A stretch of DNA of 64,000 nucleotides from Chrysomallon squamiferum (GCA_012295275.1 CM022672.1:14351495-14415494), one strand, 5' to 3'. Positions 1 to 10,577 are shown, counted from the stretch's first letter. Made by a program: numbers and translations. Notes: a model not told the origin generated them from the sequence alone.

Positions 1-938
1 GTGTGTTCTTCAAAATATATAAGTAGTTTCAGGGCAAAACATGATAAATTATGTAGTGTATTTTGCAAATGTGTAATTTCAAGATGAAACATAATAAATG
101 CCAATGTATTAGTCTAATCTTGAATATATATAAATATAATATTCTCCACTATATCATGATATTTATTATATAATATTCTCCACTATATCATATTTATTTA
201 TTTATTTATTATTTACTTTTATTTTATTATTCTTTTTTTAAAACATGCAAAATACAGATGTCAGGTTTTGCCTAAAAACTTTCAGATATATATATTTTTA
301 AAATAATAAATGAAACAAAATTTTAAGAGAAAAAAGTGAAACAAAATTTAAGAAAAAAAAGTAATTGAAAAATAATCTTAAAAACACACACACATACACA
401 CACACAAATAAAAATGCATACATATGTAATAAATATTTAACTCTATATATATGTTCTGCATTTCAATATTAGGAGTATGAATGCAAAATGAATTGTTTTC
501 CAAAGACATATTAATATAACATTCTACTAAATACACAAATCTACAACAATGAACGAACAAGATATCAAAATTGAAAGAAATATAAAATACCAATATAATC
601 AAACAGTCAAAAATACTACTTGTACAAGATTAAACAGTATAAAAAGAAAATTAAAAACTGCAAAACTACAACAACTACTATCTATTATAAAAAAAAAAAT
701 AATTAAAAAGATTTATATTTAAATAAAATATATAAAGATCTTAAAAAAATCTTAAAGATATTCTAAAATAAAAAAATAAAAAAAAGGAATTAAGAATTTT
801 AAAAATTCCGTTTACAAATGTTTATATACCATAATGGATTTGCTGCATTCCTCTGCTATTGGTTTAGTAAAGAAACTAGCCATTCCACGTTTCTATCAGT
901 AACAAACAAATAAATAAATAAATAAATAATATAAAATA

Positions 939-977
<39 letters not shown>

Positions 978-1086
978 GTAAATAAATAAATATAAATAAA
1001 TAAATAATATAAAATATAAATAAATAAAAATAAAAAATATAAAAGGTAAAGAAAAAATTCAAACTAATTTAGTAAATAAATAAATA

Positions 1087-1117
<31 letters not shown>

Positions 1118-1542
1118 AATATAAATAAATAAAAATAAAAAATATAAAAGGTAAAGAAAAAATTCAAACTAATTTAGTAAATAAAAAATAAAAATAAAAA
1201 AAATTAAATAAATGAATATAAACAGCACTTAAATAACAACAAAACAAAACAAAATCAAATAACTGATCTGCAAGTATATCGAACATACTTATTTGCAATA
1301 TATTCGTTTTCCCATACGTTAACTTAATTTAACTATTGTTAACATTCAGCCACTGGTTAACATACTTATTAAGATAAATGATGTTAATGTGCAGGCTCTT
1401 AACATGCTAATTTAATTATTTGCTGTTAAAAGATTAGTTGCTATGGCTAATAAGCTAAATACAGTTAATCTACAAATAATATTATTAATAATGGTACAGT
1501 TATTAATTTACTACATAGTAAATATTCTGTTACTATGGTTAC
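1..1542. other. Intron sequence at the left edge, no exon seen
   Basis: AT-rich intron of the ferlin gene downstream of its last visible exon. It is dominated by AAAT repeats between about 900 and 1210. The next expected coding segment, containing a WWSKF motif in vertebrate ferlins, is not present here. Confidence 0.7.
1011..1185. repeat. Duplicated 70-bp module inside an AAAT array
   Basis: Two identical copies (1011-1080 and 1116-1185) share the core ggtaaagaaaaaattcaaac and are embedded in TAAA repeats. The offset is 105 bp. The exact identity of the non-repetitive core shows a recent tandem duplication rather than simple slippage. Confidence 0.85.
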
Positions 1543-1610
1543 CTTTGGTTTCTTTTCTTCTGGCATGTCCACAACATGTTCTGCAGGAGGACCATTTCCA
1601 ACAATGTTCA
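1543..1610 (-). CDS. Ferlin exon, linker after the C2E-equivalent region
   Basis: 68 nt, entered in phase 1 and left in phase 0. The acceptor follows a strong pyrimidine tract (cttctttttttttcag) and the donor is AAG|gtaacc. It encodes an acidic then basic linker with NIVGNGPPAEHVVDMPEEKK, corresponding to the variable acidic linker before the WWSKF segment in dysferlin. The linker itself is poorly conserved, so the call rests on splice signals, phase and position. It is the last exon visible on this side. Confidence 0.75.
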
Positions 1611-1797
1611 CTGAAAAAAAAGAAGAAATAAAATGGAAAATAAATCACAACTGGTCTCACCCCACACAAAACAAAGTAAATTTTTGTGTTCTTCTCTTTA
1701 TTAATTACACTAACTACAACATTTTAGTTGTTTGACTTTGTAAGGAAATCCATTCAGTTAATTTAGTTTAATTTTCAGGTGATGAATTGTTTGGTCC

Positions 1798-1821
1798 ATT
1801 TTTTTTTTTTTTTTTTTTTTT
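1798..1821. repeat. Poly(T) tract
   Basis: An uninterrupted T run of about 24 bases in the intron between two ferlin exons. It could be a poly(A) tail remnant of a minus-strand retrocopy, but no body is recognisable. Confidence 0.7.
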
Positions 1822-2068
1822 ATAATGAAATCCATTTTAGTTAAATCCACCACCATATACTGAGTATATATATATGTTATATATATATATAAGAAAATGA
1901 GTCAGTGCATGTGTGTTATTGTGTTATTATGTACATCTGTATATAGGCCAAATGGAATATGCAGTTTGTACCATGAGTACAATGCATTCACGTATATGTG
2001 TGTGTGAGTGTGTGTATGTGTACATGTGTTGTGTACATGAATATTTCACTGTGTAATGTATTTTTTAC

Positions 2069-2228
2069 CATCTCCCTCGTCTTCCTCAGTGGATATCAGT
2101 GGGTCACACCGGAATTCCTCCAGAGTTCTGAGAACGAAGTTTCCCACTGTGGGTTTCCTGCCAAACTGTCTGTGGTCCCGAACTCTGATGTTCATTGGTG
2201 GCATGTACAGTTCTTCCCTGGGCAGCAT
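2069..2228 (-). CDS. Ferlin exon: second half of a C2 domain ([10 protein letters not shown] motif)
   Basis: 160 nt, entered in phase 0 and left in phase 1. It encodes [16 protein letters not shown], then [12 protein letters not shown] and FRCDPL, near-identical to the strongly conserved LPREELY..P, QFGR.P.VG and RCDP motifs of dysferlin and myoferlin. It follows the VLAWGVRNMKKF exon exactly as in vertebrate genes. The acidic end (STEEDEGDG) starts the linker continued at 1543-1610. Confidence 0.96.
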
Positions 2229-3051
2229 CTTTTGAAAAACACACAGTTGTAGAATGTGTTTAGAAATCACACAGTGTAGTATTATTAATTAAAAAAATGC
2301 AACAGATTTAGTAACAATGGTTTATTAATTAATATAAAATAGCATATGCAATGGATTATTATTAATATAATATAATAAAAAAAAAAGATTTAGTAACGTA
2401 TGTTGAGATGAGGAACTTTATTAGTATAAAGTATGATTAGTATTTTTTAATATATTCAGAAATTGATAAAGTTAACATTTATTAAAAATATTTACTATTT
2501 AAATCAGCAATGCCTTGTTTACTAAGACAGTGTATCTGATAGACATTGTCTGTGTGACAGATTCAAAGTAATAAGAAATCTACTTGGTTTAACACATTAT
2601 TCATTTATCTAAAGAAGTTATTTATCTCTGTATATGTATTTGGGCATACTTGTTTAATTACTGTTTGCCTCTGATAGATATATCTGATACTAGCTGTGTA
2701 GAAGTTTAAAAATAATAGAACATTTACTTAATTTAACACATTAAACAATACATCTTACATTTAAAAAAAAAAAAAATAATAAATAAATATTTTTTTGTGT
2801 ATACATATGAATATATTTATTTTTGGTTGCCAATGGCAGATATATCTGAATATTCAATAAAATAAGTATATTTCAGATGATACATTAATCTGATTATACA
2901 AATAAAATATGTACAGCTATGTCTATGATAGATCAGCTAATATATTAGTTACTTCACATACAGCAGTGAATATCACCACATTTTGATTACTGATTAACTG
3001 TGTGAGTCACATACTCTGTTAACTTTTCACTAATACAAGCAGTGAACTTAC
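2229..3051. other. AT-rich intron, no feature
   Basis: Intron of about 820 bp between two conserved ferlin exons. It contains short A/T runs and scattered TA steps, and no recognisable transposon, RNA gene or coding potential on either strand. Confidence 0.7.
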
Positions 3052-3213
3052 AACATCAAAGAAATAGAGGTTCTCGTCAAAGTTTGGACATTTCTTCGTG
3101 TTCTTGATGACACAAGTGTTGATCACATGACCTCCACACTCAAATTCGATGCTGGGAGAGGACACATTGGCTAACTGGAACTTTTTCATGTTTCTTACCC
3201 CCCAGGCAAGCAC
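3052..3213 (-). CDS. Ferlin exon: C2 domain core with LAWGVRNMKKF motif
   Basis: 162 nt, phase 0 at both ends; acceptor ttaacag, donor GTT|gtaagt. It encodes VLAWGVRNMKKFQLANVSSP, then FECGGHVINTCVIKN and CPNFDENLYFFDV. This corresponds to the ILAWGLRNMK, SSPSL.VECGG and PNF segments of dysferlin, one of the best conserved stretches of the family. It lies directly upstream of the [10 protein letters not shown] exon. Confidence 0.97.
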
Positions 3214-3410
3214 CTGTTAAAAACATATAAATAGTATTTTATAAAAAATATATATTTTTCAATTAATACTCTCAGGTGTAATAGTTTTTAAATGTTATTT
3301 TGTAAATAATAATGTAAAACTTATAATTTTTTTTTAGTACAAAGTTATAAAATTTCAGCTATGGTGTAGACTGTTATACTGTGTTGTAAATTGTTATAAT
3401 ATGTAACAAA

Positions 3411-3595
3411 GTATTAACGATATGTGGTGGTTTGATAAGGAAATAAATATTAATATGTAACAAAATGTTTTACACTTCATGCAATATTAACTGCATCTAG
3501 TGGTTTGATAAGGAAATAAATAATAATATGTAACAATGTTTTTACACATAACACAATGTTAACTGTATGCTGTAGTTGGATAAAGCAAGAAAGTA
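3411..3595. repeat. Degenerate tandem repeat (about 75 bp) beside a donor site
   Basis: About three copies of a unit containing gtggtttgataaggaaataa, then aatatgtaacaa, then a segment ending in ttaactg. The array runs almost to the donor of the exon at 3609-3707. It is one of many arrays in this gene that abut exon edges. Confidence 0.75.
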
Positions 3596-3608
3596 AGTAA
3601 TTTCTCAC

Positions 3609-3707
3609 CTCAATTCCAGTTCGCTGCATCACAGGACGAATGCCGTTGGGCACGAGGTAGAGGCTGCCTTTCTTTGGAGGCAGGAATGGAAGATCCTTCC
3701 CAGTCAT
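3609..3707 (-). CDS. Ferlin exon: LPFLPP...LYLVPNGIRPVMQRTGIE
   Basis: 99 nt, phase 0 at both ends; acceptor attaatttag, donor GAG|gtgaga. It encodes the segment before the LAWG motif: a proline-rich LPFLPPKKGS, then LYLVPNGIRPVMQRTGIE. The myoferlin equivalent reads LPILPP...LYMVPQGIRPVVQLTAIE. The first codon is ATG, but the reading frame is continuous with the small exon at 5729-5782. Confidence 0.96.
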
Positions 3708-3980
3708 CTAAATTAATTTAAAATTTAAATAAACATGGTTAAAATATATTATATTAAACAAATATCATATATTATTTGTGACATATAAAAAATTACCATA
3801 CTTTTTCACATGTACAAACACAAACACATATAAAGGATTGTATGTCGGTGAACAGAAACACCTGAAAAGACATATACACAGATGTACAGACAAAAATTCA
3901 TATAGATAATCATAGTTTTGAAATTGAATCATTTATTAAATATAAATAAGGTTATTATTTTTAAAAACACTAATAACACT

Positions 3981-4018
<38 letters not shown>

Positions 4019-4759
4019 AAGGAATACAAAAATAAATAAAATACATTTCAAAGAGACATATGGAGCCCCATAGTCTGCTTTATATATATATTTTTTATAT
4101 CTGTTTTTAATATATATTTAATATAAGCTGTTACAGAAATGGTTTTAAATACAGCTATTTTTTTAAATAATTATTTCACTTTTTAGATTAGTAGTCTACA
4201 AAACAGTTACCATTTCACACAAATGAGAATTTACTGTACAATGAAATTAGTAGGAAGTAGACACGTGCTGTGTTAATAACTGGGTTACACTGAAATGGGC
4301 TGACTACTGTATAACTGATTTAGAAAAAGAACTAGATCAAGCCACTTATCTACTTTTTAAAATACATAATTACTTCACACAAAATGCTTTAAAAAAACAT
4401 TTTTAAATGGATATATGAAGAAAAAAAAACACTATTAAATATGTAAATAATAATATTACTACAACTACTAATACCACTAATAATAATTTTCTTGGAACCA
4501 CTAGTATTACTACTATATTAATTATAATAATAACAATAACAACAACAACTACAACAGTAACAATAATACTACTACTACAATAAAAATGGTGATAATAATG
4601 ATCACATTGATGACAATCAAACTTAGCTTCAGAATATATTAAAACAATATCTGTGACTAAATATATTTTCAGGAACTGTCCAAATAAATAAATAAATAAA
4701 TAAATAAAAGATGGGAATATGCCCGTCAAACATAATTATTAATAAAAATGAAAAGATCA

Positions 4760-4826
<67 letters not shown>

Positions 4827-5182
4827 TTTCACAAACTGTATAAAAATGTTTTGATAAATCCATTAAAAAGATTATGTTCAGAATTATATTTTTTAAACAT
4901 ATAAAGAAATTAAAAATATTTGACTGCATCATGTGCAGTAATGAATACTTTAAATACCTTAATTCAGAAAAGAAAGAAAAAACAACAATTATAAAAATGA
5001 CCAGTTTATAGCAATAGATGTTAAAAGACAGAAAACTGCATGGTTAGAATTAGCTTCTTTTGATTTCACGGGTTTTTTTTAAATATACTACAGCCAGTGT
5101 CAGATTAAGGGAAATAACTCTACAATAACAATAATGATTTGCTTACTTCTAACAAAAAATTTATGTTAGTATATGAACAAAT

Positions 5183-5217
<35 letters not shown>

Positions 5218-5728
5218 TTAAAATAATGATATTTAAAAAATGTTTAAAATAATAAAATTTAAAAAGAGACTAATTTAATTCATTTCTGATTTCAGTATTC
5301 CTTAATCACATTGTTTTAAAGAAATATTTTAAAAATTAATTATTATTTAAATGCTGTTTTACTCTTAGTAACAATTAGTCTGTTACAAAACTCCAGCTGA
5401 AAACAATTCTTTAAAATGATCTTTTCCACAGACAGGGAAGGACATAACACAGTCTTAGCACAAACAAATCATAGAACAATGTCTGGAACAGGAAAAACAG
5501 TGAAGGGAAATTTGTTCACACTGGGCTGGAATGGGGAAATAGCCAATCAGGTAGAGACACTGAAAGTTTATAAGTGATGTGAATTTCAAAAACCCTGAGG
5601 ATAAATAATACACAGTGAATTTTGAAAACTGACGTAAAACATTCACTGGAAAGATAAAAAGGTTCGGGTAATATGCACATGTAATTAATTCTGAAGTCAC
5701 GTGCTTCCAGTTTCATGCTAATACCAAC
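3708..5728. other. Intron with AAT, AAAT and CA microsatellites
   Basis: About 2 kb of intron containing (CA)n near 3987-4013, degenerate TAATAC/ACAACA repeats at 4443-4600, (AAAT)n at 4683-4708 and (AAT)n at 4761-4825 and 5186-5216. Open frames here are low-complexity poly-Tyr/Leu shadows. No gene or transposon was recognised. Confidence 0.75.
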
Positions 5729-5782
5729 CAAGTGGGTGTCGATGCCTTCAGCTACTACTGCTTCATCTTGTTTTTCTTTTAT
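5729..5782 (-). CDS. Ferlin micro-exon (54 nt), linker between C2D and the next C2
   Basis: 54 nt, phase 0 at both ends; acceptor ttaccactcag, donor TTG|gttggt. It encodes IKEKQDEAVVAEGIDTHL, bridging ELLAAFELFL (6910-7059) to MTGKDLPFLPP (3609-3707). Its position matches the variable linker between these motifs in vertebrate ferlins. Since 54 is divisible by three and the donor is weak, skipping would keep the frame. A MITE lies 79 bp upstream in the transcript direction. Confidence 0.75.
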
Positions 5783-5860
5783 CTGAGTGGTAATATCAAC
5801 AAGACATGTGTTTTCATAGTCAAAATCACACTGGTAAATTTTCTCCAGTTAATAATAACA

Positions 5861-6143
5861 CAGGTTGAGAATCATTTATAGGAAATTCCGAAATCTGGAA
5901 CCTTTATGTGAGCAGTAGAAAAAATAATACCTCACAGTTTTCAAACTTTTTTGCATATACAAACTTATTTTATGCACTAAATTATTAAAAATCCTGCAAA
6001 CTATCTATGTAAGATGAATGTGAAAATAAATGGAATTCATATTTAGATTAGATTCAATTCTCGTGCTATCTCTTTGTATTCCAAAATCCAAAATATTCCA
6101 AAATCCGAAATTATTCCATTCTGAGTAAAGGATTCTCAACCTG
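5861..6143. mobile_element. MITE-like DNA transposon with terminal inverted repeats
   Basis: The left end reads caggttgagaatcattta and the right end, reverse complemented, caggttgagaatccttta. Both are followed by further imperfect inverted similarity (aaattccgaaat versus aatttcggattttggaat). aataaca flanks both ends and may be a target duplication. The 283-bp element has no transposase. From memory its termini resemble the MER2/Tigger-type mammalian elements beginning CAGTTGAGTATCCCTTATCC, but the family assignment is uncertain. Confidence 0.75.
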
Positions 6144-6909
6144 AATAACAAACTTTTATATCTGCTTCTAGAGTTTCAGAAATGAATATACAGGTGTCTG
6201 TAATTTTCTTTTTTTATTATAAAATCAAGAAAATTGTTATAAATAAATAAACCAAGAAAAATCGAGATAAACACTTAATAAATTCATGGGGAAGATAAAC
6301 AAAAAAAAATAAAAGATCACAAGAAAATGTAAAAGAAATATAAACACAATAACTGTTTAAGTTTTTCAAATCTAGCATTTTCCTGCTAGACAGCACATAC
6401 CATACTCTTACTGAATAGAAGTCAACTGAATGTGACATAATGGGACAGAAAAGAAAAAATATATACGTATAAATAAATTTAAAATGATAATAATAAAATA
6501 AAAATAAAAAAGTAAAAATCAGAAGTGAAAAAAGATAAAAATTAAACAATAACAATAAAATAAGAAAAGAAAATATAAGGTTTTGTTTTTTTGCTTCTTT
6601 TTTTTTTAAATCAGGAAATAGAAGAAACCTTTCAATTAATGAATGTTTAAAAGTTTATTTGTTCAATAAAAATAAATATCAATGTTATTTCACTAATTGT
6701 TTTATTAAAACAATTATCTATATTCAACATCTAATTATTATTATTATTAATAAATAAACTTCAAAACTGTATATAAATCAGCCACAGAAAGAAACAAAAT
6801 ATAAATCTGTGTGTGATTAAAATAATAAAAAAGTAAAAATAATGATAAAATAATAATAATAATAATAATAATAACAGAAAACAGAACTAAAAATAGTTTT
6901 CTTCCTTAC

Positions 6910-7059
6910 CAAAAAGAGTTCAAATGCAGCAAGGAGTTCTCCCCCTTTCTGTCCCTGTCTGTCGATGTCATACCATTGTAGAACTGGTGTCCTAGCGTCA
7001 GCTGGATCCAGCTTCACCATTGGCTGAGCTTTAGCCCGCCCAAGAAATTCAGGTTTACC
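6910..7059 (-). CDS. Ferlin exon: end of C2D (GKPEFLGRAKAQP...GELLAAFEL)
   Basis: 150 nt, phase 0 at both ends; acceptor gtttgtag, donor TTG|gtaagg. It encodes GKPEFLGRAKAQPMVKLDP, then LQWYDIDRQGQKGGELLAAF. The vertebrate equivalent is GADEFMGRCICQP...W.P...GELLASFEL. The third loop-3 Asp of a calcium-binding C2 (DHDTFGxDEF) is Pro here, so this C2D may bind calcium less well. Confidence 0.96.
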
Positions 7060-7146
7060 CTACAAACAGATTGGAATTACAGTATGTTTTTTTTTCCTCA
7101 TAATTTATCTAGTTATGTAACTGTTAAATATTATAGTATGAATATA

Positions 7147-7154
7147 TCATTCAA

Positions 7155-7194
<40 letters not shown>

Positions 7195-7196
7195 TT
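7147..7196. repeat. (AAT)n microsatellite
   Basis: About 15 trinucleotide units in the intron between two C2D exons. The region 7212-7511 on the minus strand is an open but low-complexity frame with no family resemblance. Confidence 0.85.
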
Positions 7197-7602
7197 TAAA
7201 ACAGAAAAATTTCATTCATTTCTGATTTCAGATTCTTTAATCACATTAATTTCAAGAAATATATAAAAAAAAATTATATAGATATATATATACACACACA
7301 CACCTACATAAAACTTACTTACAAACAAATGAACATATATGTATAATCCACATTGAAGATATATACCGATAATACACATTCTAGCTATACACACAATAGA
7401 CATTTTAAACCCAAATATGTAATACATTCTATATATACATACATACATAATTACACATATATAATACACTATAGACACATGTAACAAATATTCTAAATAT
7501 ACATAATACACATTAAAAACATCATGGACTGTAAATTATTTCTTATGTATCAGGTAATGTTATTACACAGATATTAAAAGAAAAAGATGTTTAACTACGT
7601 AC

Positions 7603-7784
7603 AAAGGTATCGTGATCAAAGAGTTCGAGAACGATAGTTGGTGGCTGGGTTTCTATGGCTTTTGGGTTTCCGTAGATCTGAATTTCTCCAAAGATGAGAG
7701 TCTGGTCCCAGGTGGGACAGAGAGACTTCTGCACTCTCTCAGTGACCATGCTCTGGGTGAGGAAAGACACACGGCAGAACGGAT
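7603..7784 (-). CDS. Ferlin exon: C2D core
   Basis: 182 nt, phase 1 in and phase 0 out; acceptor cgatttcag, donor TTT|gtacgt. It encodes DPFCRVSFLTQSMVTERVQK, then CPTWDQTLIFGEIQIYG and PPTIVLELFDHDTF. This matches DPYAIVSFLHQSQKT...NPTWDQTLIFYEIEIFG...PPSIVVELYDHDTY of dysferlin. The first residue completes the loop-1 calcium motif started in 8357-8434 (LSDPF), and DHD is loop 3. Confidence 0.98.
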
Positions 7785-7984
7785 CTGAAATCGTTATATG
7801 ATAAATATACATTTTTTTGAAACAGTTACATAATAAATATAAATTTAAAAAAAAAAAAATTTATGAATGTACTTTGCAAGAACTGGTTGTTTTATACTTT
7901 TAGGGTAACTACTATTACAAATAATAATAACAATACTTTACTACTACTACAACATCTTCAGCTTTACTACTAATATTACTATAT

Positions 7985-8098
7985 ATGTATGTGCCAATAT
8001 ATATATAGAGAGATAGATAGATAGATAGATAGATAGACATATATAGCTAATATTTAACACCTATCTGAGCTTCAACAAAAATAAAAATTTAAGTAATT

Positions 8099-8155
<57 letters not shown>
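7985..8155. repeat. TA, GATA and CA microsatellites
   Basis: A TA run near 7998, (GATA)n near 8010-8036, and a (CA)n array of about 28 units at 8100-8155, all in the intron between the first two C2D exons. Confidence 0.85.
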
Positions 8156-8157
<2 letters not shown>

Positions 8158-8356
8158 CACAAAAAGCCTAATACATTATCTACATGTTAAAGAGATTATT
8201 TTACATAAAGAATGACAATAAAATAAAATTAAAAAAATTATAAAACAATAAAGATATAGTATGACTGACAACAAAGGACAGATGAAACACAATATGGCCT
8301 ACATGCACATTCTGACAATAAAGGTGAAAACAGGTAAATTAAGAAAAGAGTGTTAC

Positions 8357-8434
8357 CTGAAAGTCCAGTGTCATCTGCAGCCAGAAGGTCACGAGCCTGA
8401 TACACATACGCCCTCAGCTGATACTTCTGAGCTT
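8357..8434 (-). CDS. Ferlin exon: start of C2D (YQLRAYVYQARDLLAADDTGLS)
   Basis: 78 nt, phase 1 at both ends; acceptor attatcag, donor G|gtaaca. It encodes KAQKYQLRAYVYQARDLLAA followed by DDTGLS and corresponds to [22 protein letters not shown] of dysferlin. It contains the first Asp residues of the C2D calcium loop 1. Confidence 0.97.
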
Positions 8435-8439
8435 CTGAT

Positions 8440-8765
8440 AATAGCAATAGTAATAACAGAAATAGTAATAACAGTAATAGTAGTAATAATAATAATAGTA
8501 ATAAAAGTAATAGTAATAATAGTTATAGTAATAATAGTTATAGTAATAGTAATGATAATAATAATAATAGTAATAATAGTAATAATAATAATAACAATAG
8601 TAATAGTAACAATAGTAATAGTATTAGTAATAGTAATAATAATAGTTATAATTATAGTAATAAAAATAATAACAATAATAATAATAATAATAACAGTTAT
8701 AGTGGTAATAATAAGATTTATGATGATGATGATGATGATGATGACGGTAATGGTAATGAAAATAA
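8440..8765. repeat. Degenerate TAATAG/TAATAA array with (GAT)n end
   Basis: About 320 bp of interspersed TAATAG, TAATAA and TAACAG units ending in a (GAT)n run near 8719-8742. It starts immediately upstream of the acceptor of the exon at 8357-8434. A 172-residue plus-strand frame across it is an Ile/Val low-complexity shadow. Confidence 0.85.
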
Positions 8766-8805
8766 AATTAATGGCATAAACTAATATATCTGAATTATAT
8801 AATAG

Positions 8806-8895
8806 AATTTTACACTTAATAGCAATTATACAACATTGTTTTTAACTGTGCAGACTGAGAACTTGACTTTTAATGTTAATAGTAGTATATACTAA
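8806..8895. repeat. Dispersed copy of the 9.9 to 10.4 kb minisatellite founder
   Basis: A segment of about 88 bp (acacttaatagcaattatac through ctgtgcagactgagaacttg) is near-identical to 9911-9998. The two copies are 1.1 kb apart and flank the exons at 9290-9347 and 9607-9774. Confidence 0.85.
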
Positions 8896-8905
8896 TAAGT
8901 TATAG

Positions 8906-9245
8906 TGATAATAATGATAACGACAATGATGATGATGATGATGGTGATAATAAAAAAAAATAACATGTAATAATATCTGATTTATATAATAACAATAATA
9001 GTATAATACAATATATCTGAGTTACATAATAATAATAATAATAATGACAATGATGGTGACATGATGGTCATAATGATGGTCATAATAATATCAATGATAA
9101 TAATAATACAAATAAATATATTAATAGGAAATAACAACAACAACTTGAATGGTAGATATTCTAATATAGAGTCTGTCACAGACAAAAATAATAATAATAA
9201 GAAGAAGTAAAACAAGATGATGATGATGATGATGATAATGGAGAG
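8906..9245. repeat. GAT/AAT simple-sequence region
   Basis: Interrupted GAT and AAT trinucleotide runs (about 8926-8950, 9029-9110, 9185-9240) in the intron. No coding signal. Confidence 0.75.
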
Positions 9246-9289
9246 AAATAGAAAAAAAATAAAAATTTCTAAAAGTAAAATATTCTTAC

Positions 9290-9347
9290 TGTCAAAAGTG
9301 AGAAACATTCTTGGTGCTGTCAGGGAAGTGTCAACATGATCTCCTTC
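9290..9347 (-). CDS. Ferlin exon: linker into C2D (TAPRMFLTFD)
   Basis: 58 nt, phase 0 in and phase 1 out; donor A|gtaaga. It encodes EGDHVDTSLTAPRMFLTFD. It corresponds to the segment ending NRPTISCIFD in dysferlin, immediately before the C2D strand. This form is much shorter than the vertebrate linker. Confidence 0.88.
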
Positions 9348-9606
9348 CTAAAAAAAAATAAATAAATAAACAAATAAATAATAATAAAAATAAAATTAAT
9401 AAATAAAGCCTTTTAAATACTATTGCTATGATTACAGAGATTGAACTAACAGATAATGAAAATTAACAAAAAATAGAAAAAACATTTTTTTTTTTTATTT
9501 TTTTTTTTATCATAAAACGAAACAAATTCAGAAAGGTAAGATGGAAATCACAGTTTACTGACACAGAACTGGCAGAGTTGAACTGAATGTCAGTGATGTT
9601 TCGTAC

Positions 9607-9774
9607 CTCGTGCTTCATGCTGAAGAAGCAGCTGGCTTTGGCGTCCTCGGCCACCATCTTCCGATGCCAACGTCGCCGTCTCACCAAGTCCATGGTGCGC
9701 TCCTGGGCGTGGAACTTCATGTTGAAGAGGGGCGCGTACTCCCAGCCCTCCGCAGCCTTCTGCTTCAGCTTCGC
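9607..9774 (-). CDS. Ferlin exon: DysF end (EGWEYAPLFNMKFH...RRRRWHRKM)
   Basis: 168 nt, phase 0 at both ends; acceptor gtgttag, donor GAG|gtacga. It encodes AKLKQKAAEGWEYAPLFNMK, then VRRRRWHRKMVAED and CFFSMKHE. It aligns with EGWEYASLFGWKFH...FRRRRWRRRM, the paired Trp/Arg motif that defines the DysF domain. The exon is strikingly GC-rich compared with the AT-rich introns beside it. Confidence 0.97.
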
Positions 9775-9899
9775 CTAACACGGGATCAATGTTCTGTTAT
9801 TAAATCAGTTTGTCATTTTCACATATATGTGTATGTAACAGGGATATAAAATATGTTTTTTAAGATTGCTGTTTTCTAATGTTAACAGTAGAATACAAT

Positions 9900-10441
9900 A
9901 TGCTCAAATTAGAATTTTACACTTAATAGCAATTATACAACATTGTTTTTAACTGTGCAGACTGAGAGCTTGATGTTTAATGTTAATAGTAATATATACA
10001 GTATTGTTTTTAGCCTGTTCAAACTGTGAATTTTACATTTCATGTTAATAATAGTATACAATGTTGTTTTTTATCTGTTCAAACTGTGAATGTTACATTT
10101 AATGGTAACAGTATTGTTTTACCTGTCAGAACTGAATTTTATATTTAACAGCCATATACAATATTGTTCTTTACCTGGTAAAACTGTGAATTTTACATCT
10201 AATGTTAATAGCAATAATCAGTATTGTTTTTCCTGTTGGAACTGAATTTTACATTTAACTTAATACATAATAATGTTTTTACCTGTTCAAACTGTGAATT
10301 TTACATTTAATAGTAATATACAATATTGTTTTTACCTGTTCAAACTGTGACTTTTACATTCAGTAGTAATATACAGTATCGTTTTTACCTGTTCAACCTG
10401 TGAATTTTACATTCAGTAGTAATATACAATATTGTTTTTAC
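9900..10441. repeat. Minisatellite (about 55 to 60 bp) carrying copies of a splice donor
   Basis: Eight to ten degenerate units of the type acctgttcaaactgtgaatt, then ttacatttaatagtaatata, then caatattgttttt. On the minus strand most units read GAACAG|gtaaaaac, identical to the true donor of the exon at 10442-10577, to which the array is directly joined. The array therefore appears to have grown from the exon edge. Confidence 0.9.
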
Positions 10442-10577
10442 CTGTTCAGCCTGTTTTTTCACATCGTGACCCATTGTCAATGAGAAAAAAAAAAGAGTTT
10501 TTCCTTTGTTTAATTGGTGATAGGTTTTCTCCATGGACCGTAACCTTTAAATAGTTGCCTCCACACATGTTCCCAGC
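10442..10577 (-). pseudogene. Ferlin DysF exon, reading frame disrupted
   Basis: The acceptor (tttaccag|GC) continues the phase-1 codon of the previous exon into GWEH, matching GWEYGI. The 3' part reads SMEKTYHQ and ends KKQAEQ|gtaaaa, which joins in frame to AKLKQKAAEGWEYAP. Between them the frame must shift, and a TAA lies in the MEKTYH frame. The length is 136 nt where a value of 3n+2 is required. The expected Arg-rich HRRRRLVRK segment is replaced by one with a T10 run (LFFFSL). Either a real lesion or a sequence error. Confidence 0.7.

Noticed and set aside
8261-8779. 172-residue plus-strand open frame
   Set aside because: It is Ile/Val translation of TAATAG repeats and runs antisense through a real ferlin exon.
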